From Pseudacidovorax sp. (GTDB lineage Bacteria; Pseudomonadota; Gammaproteobacteria; Burkholderiales; Burkholderiaceae_C), in the NCBI RefSeq assembly GCF_017991995.1, contig NZ_JAGOPN010000006.1, positions 124,001-188,000 of the forward strand: 64,000 nt of DNA. Reading direction: 5' to 3'. Shown piece after piece: positions 28,194 to 37,743 of the stretch. Made by a program: the position numbers and the translations under genes. How positions within the stretch are numbered: position 1 is the stretch's first letter; every line of letters begins with the position of its first letter. The notes beneath the pieces were generated by a model, which saw nothing but the letters and a program-made list of their open reading frames with translations, had not been told where the DNA came from and searched no databases.

Positions 28194-28479
28194 CGCCGGG
28201 CTCCTGGACAGGGAGGATGCCGGCCGCAGGCAGGGTGTGCAGGCAGTTCACCGCCTGCGCCGTCACGCCCAGCACCAGCCAGGTCCTCGCATGGGCCGGC
28301 CCGACTTCCACGGTGACCACCCGCTGCTGCGGCCCCACGGCCACCGCCGACACCACGCGCGACGCCGCATCGGCCGCGCCCGGCGCCAGCAATTGCCGTG
28401 CGCGCAGGCGCCGCAGCACGAAGGGCAGCGACGCGATCAGCGCAATGAAGAGGACGATGGTGAGAAGGCTCTGCGTCAC
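28186..28479 (-). CDS. fliO: Flagellar biosynthesis protein FliO
   Basis: A 97-residue protein with one N-terminal hydrophobic helix (about 4-21), then R-R-L-R-A and a beta-rich tail containing V-S-A-V-A-V-G-P-Q-Q-R-V-V-T-V-E-V-G. Family conservation is low, but size, topology and position between fliN and fliP settle the call. FliO is a chaperone for FliP assembly. Start codon GTG. Confidence 0.85.
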   Translation of the reverse strand: MTQSLLTIVLFIALIASLPFVLRRLRARQLLAPGAADAASRVVSAVAVGPQQRVVTVEVGPAHARTWLVLGVTAQAVNCLHTLPAAGILPVQEPGDA

Positions 28480-28516
28480 GCGGCAAGCACCCGGATCGGA
28501 TCGAAGGAAAAGGCGC

Positions 28517-28882
28517 TCAGGCGCGGTGCACGCGACGCAGGCGCTCGGAAGGCGTCACCACATCGGTCAGCCGGATGCCGAAGCGGTTGTTGACCACCAC
28601 CACCTCGCCCTGCGCGACCAGGTAGCCGTTGACCAGCACATCCATGGGCTCGCCGGCCAGCGTGTCCAGCTCGACGATGGTCCCCTGCCCCATCTGCAGC
28701 ACCTGCTTGATCGGCACCTTCTTGCGGCCCAATTCCACCGACAGCTGCACCGGGATGTCCAGCACGCGCTGGATGTCCTGTGCCATCGCCGCCGCATCGG
28801 GCGTGGCCGCGGCGGCGCCAGGCTCGCCGGGCTCCAGCGGCTCGGCCCAGGCGGCGGAAGAGGAAGAGGTGTCATTGCTCAT
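28517..28882 (-). CDS. fliN: Flagellar motor switch protein FliN
   Basis: A 121-residue C-ring protein. The SpoA domain covers the C-terminal half: L-D-I-P-V-Q-L-S-V-E-L-G-R-K-K-V-P-I, V-L-Q-M-G-Q-G-T-I-V-E-L, L-V-N-G-Y-L-V-A-Q-G-E-V-V-V-V. The N-terminus is Ser/Ala/Pro-rich. ATG 28882 overlaps the fliM 3' end by 11 bases. Confidence 0.95.
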   Translation of the reverse strand: MSNDTSSSSAAWAEPLEPGEPGAAAATPDAAAMAQDIQRVLDIPVQLSVELGRKKVPIKQVLQMGQGTIVELDTLAGEPMDVLVNGYLVAQGEVVVVNNRFGIRLTDVVTPSERLRRVHRA

Positions 28883-29813
28883 GGAAGGCTCCTTGGCTGC
28901 CGAGGTGCTGCTCGATGCGCAGCGCATAGCGGTCGTTGTGCGTGCCGTAGCGGCAGGCGAAGACGGGGGCGCCTTCGATGGTGGCCAGCACCATCGGCTG
29001 GCGGTCCAGCTGGATGAAGTCGCCGGGCTTCATGGCCAGCAGATCGGCCACGCTCAGTTCCGCCTGGGCCAGTTCGGCCACCAGCGTGACCTCGGCGGCC
29101 TGGATCTCGCGTGCCAGCTGGCCGACCCAGCGGCGGTCCTCCGCCAGCGCGGTGGCCTGTTGCGGCCCATAGAGCACGTCGCGGATCGGCTCCAGCGCCG
29201 CGTAGGGCAGGCACAGGCGCAGCTGGCCTTCGTAGGTGCCGAGCGCGACAGACAGCGTGGTCACCACCAGCGCATCCTGCGGCGTCGCAACGCCGGTGAA
29301 CTGCGGCAGCCGCTCGTGGCGCAGATAGCTGGGCACCAGTGGATAGACGTCCTTCCAGGCGCGGGCGTACTCCTGGCCCAGCAGCACCATCAGCCGCTGG
29401 ATCACGCGCTGCTCGGTGGGCGAGAAGTCGCGGTCGATGGGGGTGTGGACCGTGCCGCCGCCACCGTACAGCGCATCCACCAGGGCCGAGACGAAACCGC
29501 TGTCGCAGGCGAACAGCGCCTGGCCGCGCAGCGGCTGCAGGCCATACACGCCGAAGCAGGCGGGCATGGCCAGCTCGCCGGTGTAGTCGGCCATGACCTC
29601 TTCCCAGCGGCGGACCTGCACGCTCGCGGCGCCCAGTTGCGCACTGCGGCGCGACAGCTGGAACAGCCCCTGGCCCAGGTGGCGCACGAAGCGTTCGTTG
29701 ACCACGTCCAGCATGGGCAGCGGCTGGCGCACGCGCCGGTCGCTGGGCAGCAGCTCCAGCACGCCAGGCGGCGTGGCGGCCTGCGCGGGGTCGGAAAGGG
29801 AGTCCTCGCTCAT
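28872..29813 (-). CDS. fliM: Flagellar motor switch protein FliM
   Basis: A 313-residue C-ring protein that receives CheY-P and controls rotation sense. The start ATG 29813 has GGAGGTG just upstream. An acidic/Ser N-terminus is followed by L-P-M-L-D-V-V-N-E-R-F-V-R, A-C-F-G-V-Y-G-L-Q-P-L, and a C-terminal SpoA domain with L-A-M-K-P-G-D-F-I-Q-L. The usual N-terminal E-I-D-A-L-L CheY-binding motif is not seen in that form here. Confidence 0.94.
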   Translation of the reverse strand: MSEDSLSDPAQAATPPGVLELLPSDRRVRQPLPMLDVVNERFVRHLGQGLFQLSRRSAQLGAASVQVRRWEEVMADYTGELAMPACFGVYGLQPLRGQALFACDSGFVSALVDALYGGGGTVHTPIDRDFSPTEQRVIQRLMVLLGQEYARAWKDVYPLVPSYLRHERLPQFTGVATPQDALVVTTLSVALGTYEGQLRLCLPYAALEPIRDVLYGPQQATALAEDRRWVGQLAREIQAAEVTLVAELAQAELSVADLLAMKPGDFIQLDRQPMVLATIEGAPVFACRYGTHNDRYALRIEQHLGSQGAFHEQ

Positions 29814-29840
29814 CGCTTCACCTCCGGGCACGGCACGCGC

Positions 29841-30431
29841 TCACTGCACGATGAAGCTGGCGAACAGCACGGCGCGGATGGGGCCGGTGTAGCGCTGGGT
29901 CAGCGGTCGCCTGTCGCCCTCGCCGTCGGTGCGGATGGGGCGCGGCGTGCGCAGCCCGGCCACGCGGGAGACCTCCATGACGATGTCCTGGGCCAGCTTG
30001 TCCTTGCCGTCGCGCCGCAGCAGCTCCTCCGCGGTGCGCTGCGAGACCAGCATCAGGATGCTGCTGCGCACGGCCGGCAGGCGCTGCTTGATCTGGTCGC
30101 CCAGCTTCTCGTCGCTGAGTTCGAGCGTCACGCCGATCTGCGCGAAGCGGTCACCGCCGGGGTCGGCCAGGTTGACCACCATGTTGTCCAGGGCCATGTA
30201 GATCGGGGCGGGCTTCTTGGCCGACGAGGGCGCCTCGTCGTCCTCCTCGTCGCCGGCCGCGGCCTCGGCATGGGTGTCCTTGCCCTTGGCATGGCTGCCA
30301 CCCTTCATGAAGAACCAGGTTCCGCCGGCGGCGCCGCCCGCCAGCACGAGCACGGCCACGACGATCAGCACGATCTTGATGAGGTTGCTCTTGGGCTTGG
30401 CGGCCCCTTCGGCGGCGGCATTGGCGGACAC
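29841..30431 (-). CDS. fliL: Flagellar basal body-associated protein FliL
   Basis: A 196-residue single-pass membrane protein that supports stator function. One hydrophobic helix (about 19-41) follows a K-P-K-S-N-L-I-K stretch, and the periplasmic domain has Y-M-A-L-D-N-M-V-V-N-L. The C-terminus V-L-F-A-S-F-I-V-Q is typical. Start codon GTG. A proposed FlhDC box lies 74 bases upstream, making fliL the likely head of fliLMNOPQR. Confidence 0.92.
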   Translation of the reverse strand: MSANAAAEGAAKPKSNLIKIVLIVVAVLVLAGGAAGGTWFFMKGGSHAKGKDTHAEAAAGDEEDDEAPSSAKKPAPIYMALDNMVVNLADPGGDRFAQIGVTLELSDEKLGDQIKQRLPAVRSSILMLVSQRTAEELLRRDGKDKLAQDIVMEVSRVAGLRTPRPIRTDGEGDRRPLTQRYTGPIRAVLFASFIVQ

Positions 30432-30504
30432 GGATCATTCCCCTCGGTTTGCAGGGCCCGGCACCGGACCTTGGCGGAATTATTCGGCGCACCCGCCCGG
30501 GCCG

Positions 30505-30547
30505 AGCCGCGGAACAAAGGCAGGAAAACCGGCTTCTTTCCGGATTA
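30505..30547 (-). promoter_or_regulatory. Proposed FlhDC box upstream of fliL
   Basis: Read towards fliL: TCCGGAAAGAAGCC, a 9-base spacer, then GCCTTTGTTCCGCGGCT. 25 of 33 bases match the flgB box. It overlaps the 3' end of fliK. Confidence 0.5.
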
Positions 30548-32077
30548 CACGAAGAGGTCGAGCGCGCCACGACCCGGTCGGCGCGTCCCGACCGATGCCA
30601 TCGCGGGAGGCATGTCGGCCGGGTCGGCCGAAGACCGGCCGGCCCCGGACTCCGGCGGCGTCGAGCCGCCGCCCTGCGCCTGCGCGCCGGCGCCCTGCCC
30701 CTGGCCCGGCGCGGTGCCCACGCTGGCCGAGCCCAGGCTCAGGCCCTGGCCGGCCAGCATCTGCTCCAGCTGCGGCAGCGACTGGTGGATCAACTGGCGC
30801 GCCTGCCGGTCGTCGCTCTGGAAGAGCACCTGCGCCTCCTGCCCCTGCAGCCGCAGTTGCACCGAGACGGGCGCGTCGCCCGGCCCCGCGACCGTGAGCT
30901 GTGCGCCCTGCACCTGCTGCGCCGCCCACCAGCTGATCGGGTCGAGCAGCGCGTCCGAGGCGTCGCCCCAGGCGGCGCCCACGTGCGTGGCGGCCGAGGG
31001 CGCGGTGACGGGCAGCGTGCCGCCCAGATCGGGCGCACCACCAACCGGCCAGCCGGGCGGCACGACCGTCGTCGAAGCCGGAGCGGACGCATCGGCATCG
31101 GGCTCGTCGACGCGCTTCCAGCCCGCGGCAAGCACCGCCTCTGCCGGCAGGAGGGCAGACGGCGGCTGGACCGCTGCCGCATCCGGCGCGATCGGCGGCG
31201 TCGCCGCTGCCCCATGTTGTGCGGCCAGCACCGGATTCGACGGCGACTGCGGCAGCAGGGCGCCCGCGGCGCCGGCGTGCCCATGCGCGGACGCGCCGGC
31301 CGGATGTGCGGGCGCGGCCACCTCAGGCACCGGCCGGTGATCGGCCAGGGCCTGGCCCAGCATGCGGGTCTGCCAGCGGGCGGACCCGGCCGCGTTGGCC
31401 GCTTCGGCCGGCGTCTGGACGACGGGGGTCGCGGCGCTGCGCGCGCCATGCGGCGCTGCCGGGCTCCCGGCCATCGCACCCTCGCGCTCCTGGGTACCGC
31501 CGCCCGGCCCTGCGGCGGACGCCAGGCCGGCGCCGGCCGACATGGCGGACGCGCGGCCTGCCGGCCCGCCCGCCTCGGCATCGCCGACGGCCTCGACGCC
31601 CAACCCTGCCGCGGGCTCCGCGCGGCCAGCCTGGGCACCATCGGGCGTCTGCCGGCGCTGCGAGAGCATCAGCGCCAGGTCCTGCGCAGCGACGGCGGCC
31701 GGCGGATCTTCCTGCAGCGCTTCCGTTTCATCCTTGTCGCTGTGGTCCGTGCCGGGCGCTGCCAATGGGTCCGCGGCCGCATCGGGCGGCGTGGGCACCG
31801 AGGGCGCCGCTTCTGCCTCCGCGGCCGCCGTCGCCGGGCGATGCGCTCCGTCCGGGGCTCGTTCGGCGCCCGGAGGCCGCGCGCGCGCGGCGCTCCCCTG
31901 CGACGCGCCGGCCGGCGCCTGCGCCTCGGCCCCGTTGGCTTGCCGAAGCAGCGACGCGAATCCGGCGCCCTCACCGGCCGCCCGGGCCTGCAGGCCCACC
32001 TCGCCACCCGGAGCCGGCAGCCCCGTCGGCGCCTTGGCCGTGGCGGCGCCGGCCGCAGAGGCCGACACGACGGTCAC
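30545..32077 (-). CDS. fliK: Flagellar hook-length control protein FliK
   Basis: A 510-residue secreted ruler protein. Most of it is Ala/Pro/Gly-rich and low in conservation, as expected; the C-terminal Flg_hook domain shows V-S-V-Q-L-R-L-Q-G-Q-E-A-Q-V-L-F-Q-S-D and L-P-Q-L-E-Q-M-L-A-G-Q-G-L. GTG 32077 overlaps the fliJ stop (GTGA), which fixes the start; the open frame reaching 32617 runs inside fliJ and is rejected. Confidence 0.88.
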   Translation of the reverse strand: MTVVSASAAGAATAKAPTGLPAPGGEVGLQARAAGEGAGFASLLRQANGAEAQAPAGASQGSAARARPPGAERAPDGAHRPATAAAEAEAAPSVPTPPDAAADPLAAPGTDHSDKDETEALQEDPPAAVAAQDLALMLSQRRQTPDGAQAGRAEPAAGLGVEAVGDAEAGGPAGRASAMSAGAGLASAAGPGGGTQEREGAMAGSPAAPHGARSAATPVVQTPAEAANAAGSARWQTRMLGQALADHRPVPEVAAPAHPAGASAHGHAGAAGALLPQSPSNPVLAAQHGAAATPPIAPDAAAVQPPSALLPAEAVLAAGWKRVDEPDADASAPASTTVVPPGWPVGGAPDLGGTLPVTAPSAATHVGAAWGDASDALLDPISWWAAQQVQGAQLTVAGPGDAPVSVQLRLQGQEAQVLFQSDDRQARQLIHQSLPQLEQMLAGQGLSLGSASVGTAPGQGQGAGAQAQGGGSTPPESGAGRSSADPADMPPAMASVGTRRPGRGALDLFV

Positions 32078-32541
32078 CGGCCCTCCCACGACGCACGCCC
32101 CGGGCCACGCCGGTGCACCTGCGCCGCCAGTTCGTCGGCGGCCTTCTGCTCCCGCCGCTGCTCGGCCTGGCGCGCCTTGGCGTCGCGGCTGGCGATCACC
32201 TGGCGCAGCGCTTCGAGCTTCTGCTCGGCTTCGCGCACCTTGGCAGAGATCCGCGAGACCGCCTGCGCATGCTGCTCCAGGATGCCGGTCTGCATCCGGA
32301 TGGTGTGGTGCAGCCGGTCCATGAACTGGTAGTGGTGCCGCATGATCTCGGGCGCATGCCGCGCTTCGGAGGCACCCCAGCGGGCGGTGGTTTCCTGCGC
32401 ATAGCCTTCCAGCTGGTCCAGCTGCAGCTGCGCCGCGACCCAGGCCTGGCGCGCCACGGCCAGCTGCTGCGCCACGGCATCGCGCCGGGCCCGGGCCATC
32501 TGCTCGGCCATGGCCAACGCGTCGGTCTTGGGTGCGGTCAT
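32074..32541 (-). CDS. fliJ: Flagellar FliJ protein
   Basis: A 155-residue almost entirely helical coiled-coil protein, rich in Q, A, R and E. It is the export ATPase stalk and chaperone-escort factor. ATG 32541 is chosen because GAGG lies 6 bases upstream; ATG 32547 would leave no spacing. Position between fliI and fliK supports the call where sequence conservation is weak. Confidence 0.88.
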   Translation of the reverse strand: MTAPKTDALAMAEQMARARRDAVAQQLAVARQAWVAAQLQLDQLEGYAQETTARWGASEARHAPEIMRHHYQFMDRLHHTIRMQTGILEQHAQAVSRISAKVREAEQKLEALRQVIASRDAKARQAEQRREQKAADELAAQVHRRGPGRASWEGR

Positions 32542-32573
32542 GGACATCCTCGGAAAAAAAGATCGGGCGCCGG

Positions 32574-33980
32574 TCAGTTCGCCTGCACGGCGTCGGCGAT
32601 GTACTGCAGGCCGGCAACGCTTTCGTCCATGGGCGCGCCTTCGCGCATGTCCTGCTGCAGGAAGGCGCTCATCACGGGCTGCAGGCGGATCGCCTCGTCC
32701 AGCACCGCATCGCTGCCCGCCGCGTAGGCGCCCACCCGCACCAGGTCGCGGCTGCTGCGGTAGCGGCCATAGAGCGTGCGAAAGCGCCGCGCCGCCTCCA
32801 GGTGTTCCGGCGTGGCCACGTTGTGCATCACGCGCGAGGCCGACTGCTCGATGTCGATGGCCGGGTAGTGCGCCTCTTCCGCCAGGGCGCGGGACAGCAC
32901 GATGTGCCCGTCCAGGATGGCGCGGGCCGCGTCGGCGATCGGGTCCTGCTGGTCGTCCCCTTCGGACAGCACGGTGTAGAAGGCGGTGATCGAGCCCACG
33001 CCGTTGAGGCCGTTGCCGCTGCGCTCCACCAGCTGCGGCAGCCGCGCGAAGCACGAGGGCGGATAGCCCTTGGTGGCTGGCGGCTCGCCGATGGCCAGCG
33101 CGATCTCGCGCTGCGCCATGGCATAGCGGGTGAGCGAATCCATGAGCAGCAGCACATGCTGGCCCCGGTCGCGGAAATGCTCGGCCACGGCCGTGGCATA
33201 GGCGGCGCCCTGCATCCGCAGCAGCGGCGGCGCATCGGCGGGCGCGGCCACCACCACCGAGCGGGCGCGCCCCTCCTCGCCCAGGATGTCCTCGATGAAT
33301 TCCTTGACCTCGCGGCCGCGCTCGCCGATCAAGCCAACCACGATGACGTCGGCCGCGGTGTAGCGGGCCATCATGCCCAGCAGCACGCTCTTGCCCACGC
33401 CCGAGCCGGCGAACAGGCCGATGCGCTGGCCACGGCCGACGGTGAGCAGCGCATTGACGGCCCGCACGCCCGTGTCCAGCGGCAGGCGCACGGGGTCGCG
33501 GTCCATGGCGTTGATGGGGCGGCGGTCCATGGGCTCGGCGACCACGTCCTGCAGGGGCCCCTGGCCGTCCAGCGGAATGCCCTGGGGATCGACCACGCGC
33601 CCCAGCAGGCCCTGCCCCTGCGGCAGGCGCAGCATGCCGCTGCGCGCGCGCACATCGCGTTCGGGCTCGCCCAGGCGGGGCACCGGCACGTAGGGAGCGG
33701 CGGGCACAACGCTGGCACCGGCCGACAGCCCATGCACATCGCCGGCGGGCATCAGGTAGGCCAGCTCGCCGGAAAAGCCCACCACTTCGGCCAGCACCGG
33801 CGCGCTGCCGGGCATCACCACCTGGCACTGGGCGCCGATGGGCTCGCGCACGCCGCGCGCCTCCAGCACCAGGCCGGCCACGCGCGTGAGCGTGCCCCGC
33901 ACCTCCAGGCCGGGCGCCTGCTCGACGCGGCGGCGCGCGTCGTCCATGAAGCGTTGCCACACGGCGCGCTCAGGCGGCAT
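32574..33980 (-). CDS. fliI: Flagellum-specific export ATPase FliI
   Basis: A 468-residue F1-beta-like ATPase. Walker A is A-G-S-G-V-G-K-S at 191-198 and Walker B is [19 protein letters not shown] and [10 protein letters not shown] follow, both typical of FliI/SctN. ATG 33980 is used; an in-frame TTG directly before it has better spacing to AGGAG. It overlaps the fliH 3' end. Confidence 0.95.
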   Translation of the reverse strand: MPPERAVWQRFMDDARRRVEQAPGLEVRGTLTRVAGLVLEARGVREPIGAQCQVVMPGSAPVLAEVVGFSGELAYLMPAGDVHGLSAGASVVPAAPYVPVPRLGEPERDVRARSGMLRLPQGQGLLGRVVDPQGIPLDGQGPLQDVVAEPMDRRPINAMDRDPVRLPLDTGVRAVNALLTVGRGQRIGLFAGSGVGKSVLLGMMARYTAADVIVVGLIGERGREVKEFIEDILGEEGRARSVVVAAPADAPPLLRMQGAAYATAVAEHFRDRGQHVLLLMDSLTRYAMAQREIALAIGEPPATKGYPPSCFARLPQLVERSGNGLNGVGSITAFYTVLSEGDDQQDPIADAARAILDGHIVLSRALAEEAHYPAIDIEQSASRVMHNVATPEHLEAARRFRTLYGRYRSSRDLVRVGAYAAGSDAVLDEAIRLQPVMSAFLQQDMREGAPMDESVAGLQYIADAVQAN

Positions 33981-34731
33981 CAACGTCGGGCTCCTGTTCG
34001 TCCGCCGAACGGGCCGCGGCCGTGGCCGGCACCTGGTCCGCGCCGGGCGCCTCCCAGGGCACGGTCAGGCCCAGGCTGGCCACGGCGCGGGCCCAGCGTG
34101 GGGCGATGCCGCCGTCGACCACCGCGCCGGCCGATTCCAGGCGGCAGTCGCCCGGCGGCATCGCACCCTCGGCGACCACGGTCAGGCCGCGGCTGGCGAA
34201 TTCCTGTTCCAGCGCAGCTGCCAGCCAGGCATGGTCGTCGGGCGAGAGCACCACGCGCACGCTGCGGCCGTCGGCCACCAGCAGGTCGATGGCCTCGCGT
34301 ACCACGGGCTCCAGCAGTTCGGGCCGGGTGGCCAGTTCCTGGCGCAGCACCTGGCGGGCCAGCGCACAGGCGATGTCCAGCGTGCCGCGGGCGATGTCCT
34401 GCTGGGCCGCATCCAGGCCCTCGCGGGCGGCATCGAGCAGGGTGGCGAAGCGCTCGGCCTGCTCGTGCAACTGGCCATCGGTCAGCGCACGCATGGCCTT
34501 GTCGGCCTGCGCCCGGGCCTCGGCGGCGCCGGCGCCGTGGCCTTCGGCATAGGCCTGGGCACGGGCCTCGGCCAGAAGCGCCTCGATGTCGATGGGCGGC
34601 TCGGGCGGCGGGCCCTCGTCCTCGGCGATGGCCGGTGGCGGCGCATCCATGCGCTCGAAGGTCCAAGGCGCGGCCGTGCCGCCGGCCAGCAGGGCCAGTC
34701 GCTCGGCGCTGATCAGTCGGGATCGGCTCAT
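33970..34731 (-). CDS. fliH: Flagellar assembly protein FliH
   Basis: A 253-residue negative regulator and tether of FliI. It shows a Pro/acidic N-terminus, then a helical Ala/Gln/Glu-rich region with A-Y-A-E-G-H-G-A-G and the C-terminal domain with [11 protein letters not shown] 34731 is preferred; ATG 34755 is 8 codons upstream and equally lacks a clear ribosome site. It follows fliG. Confidence 0.88.
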   Translation of the reverse strand: MSRSRLISAERLALLAGGTAAPWTFERMDAPPPAIAEDEGPPPEPPIDIEALLAEARAQAYAEGHGAGAAEARAQADKAMRALTDGQLHEQAERFATLLDAAREGLDAAQQDIARGTLDIACALARQVLRQELATRPELLEPVVREAIDLLVADGRSVRVVLSPDDHAWLAAALEQEFASRGLTVVAEGAMPPGDCRLESAGAVVDGGIAPRWARAVASLGLTVPWEAPGADQVPATAAARSADEQEPDVDAA

Positions 34732-34771
34732 GGGCGCAAGCAAGGCCAGGGACATGGCAGGGCGGGTGGCC

Positions 34772-35761
34772 TCACACCATGCCCGCGCCACCGCCCAGCA
34801 CCACCTGGCCTTCTTCGGCCAGTCGGCGCAGCGTCTTGAGGATCTCCTTCTGCTGCGCCTCGACCTCCGAGACGCGCATCGGGCCACGGGCCTCCAGGTC
34901 CTCGCGCAGGGCCTCGGCAGCGCGCGAGGACATGTTCTTCAGGAACTTGTCGCGCAGCGGATCGGCCGCACCCTTGAGCGCGACGATCAGCGTCTCGGTG
35001 GCCACTTCCTTGAGCAGCAACTGCACCGAGCGGTCGTCGAGCTTGAGCACGTCGTCGAAGACGAACATCAGGTCGGCGATCTCCTGTGCCAGGTCCGGAT
35101 CCTGGATGCGGATGGCGTCGAGCGCGGAGGTGTCGTTGCCGGCGCCCAGCAGGTTGATCATGCCGGCCGCCGTCCTGGTGCCGCCCGGCGAGGGCTTGCG
35201 CACCTTGCCGCCGCCGGCCAGCACGCGGAACATCACGTCGTTCAGGTCTTCCAGCGCGGCCGGGTGGATGCCTTCCAGCTTGGCCACGCGCAGCAGCACG
35301 TCGCCGCGCATGTCCTCGCCGAGCTGCACCAGGATGGCGGCGGCCTGCTCCGGCTCCAGGTGGGCCAGGATGGCGGCCACGATCTGCGGATGCTCGTTGC
35401 GCAGCACCTCGGCCACGGCCACGGCGTCCATCCACTTGAGGTTCTCGATGCCGGTCAAGTCGCTGGTCTGCAGGATGCGGTCGGCCAGGATGCCGGCCTT
35501 TTCCTCGCCCAGGGCATGCTGCAGCACCGTGCGCACGTACTGGTGCGTGTCGGCGGCGTACAGGCCCTGGCCCGACGTCGCGGCGATGAAGCGCTCGGCC
35601 ACCGCACCCAGGCGCTCGCGCGACACCACATGCGTGCGCGCGATGGTCTCGCCGATCTTCTGCACCTCGCGCGGCGACAGGTGCCGCAGCACCTCGCCGG
35701 CCTCCTGCTCGCCCAGCGACATGAGCAGCACGGCGGCGTCTTCGAGTCCTTGTTCGTCCAT
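34772..35761 (-). CDS. fliG: Flagellar motor switch protein FliG
   Basis: A 329-residue C-ring protein that meets the stators. It has A-A-V-L-L-M-S-L-G-E-Q-E-A at the N-terminus, the middle-domain E-H-P-Q-I-V-A-A-I-L-A-H-L, and the charged C-terminal torque helix with L-L-L-K-E-V and K-N-M-S-S-R-A-A-E-A-L-R-E-D. It is 6 bases downstream of fliF. Confidence 0.96.
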   Translation of the reverse strand: MDEQGLEDAAVLLMSLGEQEAGEVLRHLSPREVQKIGETIARTHVVSRERLGAVAERFIAATSGQGLYAADTHQYVRTVLQHALGEEKAGILADRILQTSDLTGIENLKWMDAVAVAEVLRNEHPQIVAAILAHLEPEQAAAILVQLGEDMRGDVLLRVAKLEGIHPAALEDLNDVMFRVLAGGGKVRKPSPGGTRTAAGMINLLGAGNDTSALDAIRIQDPDLAQEIADLMFVFDDVLKLDDRSVQLLLKEVATETLIVALKGAADPLRDKFLKNMSSRAAEALREDLEARGPMRVSEVEAQQKEILKTLRRLAEEGQVVLGGGAGMV

Positions 35762-35767
35762 GGCGGC

Positions 35768-37585
35768 TCAGGCCTTCTCGGTGTCTGCGTTGATCCAGCC
35801 GCGCACGATGTTGGCGACGGCGGCGGGGTTCTGGCGGGCCATGACGCGGGCGCCTTCGAGCTGGGCCTGTTCCAGCAGCAGCTCCGGGCGCGGCAGCGCG
35901 ATGGGCTCCGGGCCGCCCTCGATACCCGGGGCTTCCAGCGCCGGGCGCTCGGGGTCATCGCCCACCACGGCGTCCAGCGCGCCGCCCGGGCCCGGCAGGG
36001 CCGCGGCGATGGGCCCGCCTTCCAGCGCGAGGGGCTCCTGCGGCGCCTTGTCCTTGGCGGCCTCGGGCTTGGGCGGGGCCAGGGCCTTGAGCGCCGGGCG
36101 TACCAGGCCGAAGAGCACGGCCAGGCCCAGCACGGCCAGGGCCGCCGGCCAGGCCAGGCTGCGGGCCAGTTCGTACAGCTCGGGCCGCTTCCACAGGGGC
36201 AGCTCGGGCGCCACGGCACCGTCGGCCATGAAGGCGGCGTTCATCAGGTTGACCGAATCGCCACGCTCCTTGCTGAAGCCGATGGATTCGCGCACCAGCG
36301 CGGTCATCTGCTCCAGCTGGGCCGCGGGCAGCGCGGTGGGCGTGACCTTGCCCTGCGCATCGGGCACACCCTGGTAGTTGACGACCACGGCCGCCGACAG
36401 GCGCTTGACGGTGCCCACCGCGCCGCGCACGGTGCGCACGGTCTTGTCGACCTCGTAGTTGGTGATGGACTCGCGCTTGCCCGGCGGGCGCTGGCCGGCC
36501 TGGGCCTGGCCTTGTGCCTGGGCACCGTTGGGGGCCAGCGGGGCGGCCTGGCCGTTGATGGGCGCGGCCGGCGCCCCGGGCGGTTGCGGCTGGTTGGAGG
36601 CCGCCCCCGGCACGCCCGAGGGCTGGGCCGGCGTGGCGCCCACCGTCTCGATGGTCTGCTGGCTGCGCACCGCGCTGGCGTCCTGCGACAGGTTGGGCCG
36701 GTGCTCCTCGCTGGTGGCCTCGGTCTGGGAGAAGTCCACGTCGGCCGTCACCTGGGCCTTCACGTTCTGCTTGCCGACCACCGGCTCCAGCATGTCCAGG
36801 ATGCGACGGGTGTAGAGCTGCTCCAGCTGCTGCACATAGGCCAGTTGCTGGGCATCGACGCTGCCGTTGGCATTGGCGTCGCCGGTGCTGGACAGCAGCT
36901 TGCCGCTGTCGTCCACCACGCTGACGGCCGCGGGGCTGAGCTCGGGCACGCTGGAGGCGACCAGGTGCACGATGCCGGCGATCTGCGCGCGGTCGAGCGT
37001 GCGGCCCGGATGCAGCGTCAGCAGCACCGAGGCCGAGGGCTTCTGCTGCTCGCGGAAGAAGCCGTTCTGGTTGGGCAGCGCCAGGTGCACGCGGGCCGAC
37101 TGCACGGCCGCCAGGGCTTGGATGGAACGCGTGAGCTCGCCCTCCAGCCCGCGCTGGAAGCTCAGCTTCTCCTGGAACTGCGTCATGCCGAAGCGGTTGG
37201 CATCGGTCAGCTCGAAGCCGGCGACCGAGCCCTTGGGCAGGCCCTGCGAGGCCAGGCGCAGCCGCACGTCGTGCACCTTGTCGGCCGGCACCATGATGGC
37301 GCCCCCGCCCTCGGTGTACTTGTAGGGCACGTTCATCTGCGCCAGCTGGGCGACGATGGCGCCGCCGTCCTTGTCGCTGAGGTTGGAGAACAGCACGCGC
37401 CATTCGGCCGAACGCCCCATGACGATGGCGGCGATGGCCACCGCCGCCAGCAGCACGGCGCCGAGCGCCAGCTTCAGGCGCTGGCTGCGGTCCAGGGCGG
37501 CGAAGCGGCTGGCCAGGCCGGCCGGCACCAGGGCATTGCCGGGCATGGGGCTGGTGGCGGGAAGCTGGGCGGCAGCGGCGGACAT
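35768..37585 (-). CDS. fliF: Flagellar M-ring protein FliF
   Basis: A 605-residue protein forming the MS ring. The first membrane helix is near 40-58, then the periplasmic ring domain with V-L-F-S-N-L-S-D-K-D-G-G-A-I and N-Y-E-V-D-K-T-V-R-T near the second half. A second helix lies around 455-475 before the cytoplasmic FliG-binding tail. ATG 37585 is chosen among three candidates (37633, 37585, 37546) by N-terminal resemblance; no ribosome site decides it. Confidence 0.92.
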   Translation of the reverse strand: MSAAAAQLPATSPMPGNALVPAGLASRFAALDRSQRLKLALGAVLLAAVAIAAIVMGRSAEWRVLFSNLSDKDGGAIVAQLAQMNVPYKYTEGGGAIMVPADKVHDVRLRLASQGLPKGSVAGFELTDANRFGMTQFQEKLSFQRGLEGELTRSIQALAAVQSARVHLALPNQNGFFREQQKPSASVLLTLHPGRTLDRAQIAGIVHLVASSVPELSPAAVSVVDDSGKLLSSTGDANANGSVDAQQLAYVQQLEQLYTRRILDMLEPVVGKQNVKAQVTADVDFSQTEATSEEHRPNLSQDASAVRSQQTIETVGATPAQPSGVPGAASNQPQPPGAPAAPINGQAAPLAPNGAQAQGQAQAGQRPPGKRESITNYEVDKTVRTVRGAVGTVKRLSAAVVVNYQGVPDAQGKVTPTALPAAQLEQMTALVRESIGFSKERGDSVNLMNAAFMADGAVAPELPLWKRPELYELARSLAWPAALAVLGLAVLFGLVRPALKALAPPKPEAAKDKAPQEPLALEGGPIAAALPGPGGALDAVVGDDPERPALEAPGIEGGPEPIALPRPELLLEQAQLEGARVMARQNPAAVANIVRGWINADTEKA

Positions 37586-37665
37586 GAGGGGAGCGGCGGC
37601 GTTGGAGGGCGGACGCCAGGACAGCCTCCGCATGGCCGCCGATTATTCGAAGCACCGCCGCCGCC

Positions 37666-37710
37666 AAGCCTTGGATAAGGCCCCGGATTCGGCCTCAATT
37701 CCCGCCATGG
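37666..37710. promoter_or_regulatory. Proposed FlhDC box between fliF and fliE
   Basis: AAGCCTTGGATAAGGCC, a 9-base spacer, then GCCTCAATTCCCGCCATGG. The right half matches the flgB box at 14 of 17 positions. It is 34 bases before fliE and 80 bases from fliF. Confidence 0.45.
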
Positions 37711-37743
37711 CATGCCGACGGGCGCCTTAGCATCCGGGCCATC

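Noticed and set aside
30432-30500. Possible sigma-54 GG/GC promoter before fliL
   Set aside because: The distance between GG and GC is 11, not the required 10, and the locus shows FlhDC rather than FleQ-type control.
37638-37645. GCCGATTA, a FliA -10 look-alike upstream of fliE
   Set aside because: No -35 match at the 11-bp spacing; the proposed FlhDC box next to it is a better explanation of fliE control.
34586-37678. A 1030-codon open frame on the plus strand opposite fliH, fliG and fliF
   Set aside because: Rich in H, G, Q and R with no recognisable motif; the minus strand encodes well-conserved flagellar proteins. High GC produces long antisense frames.
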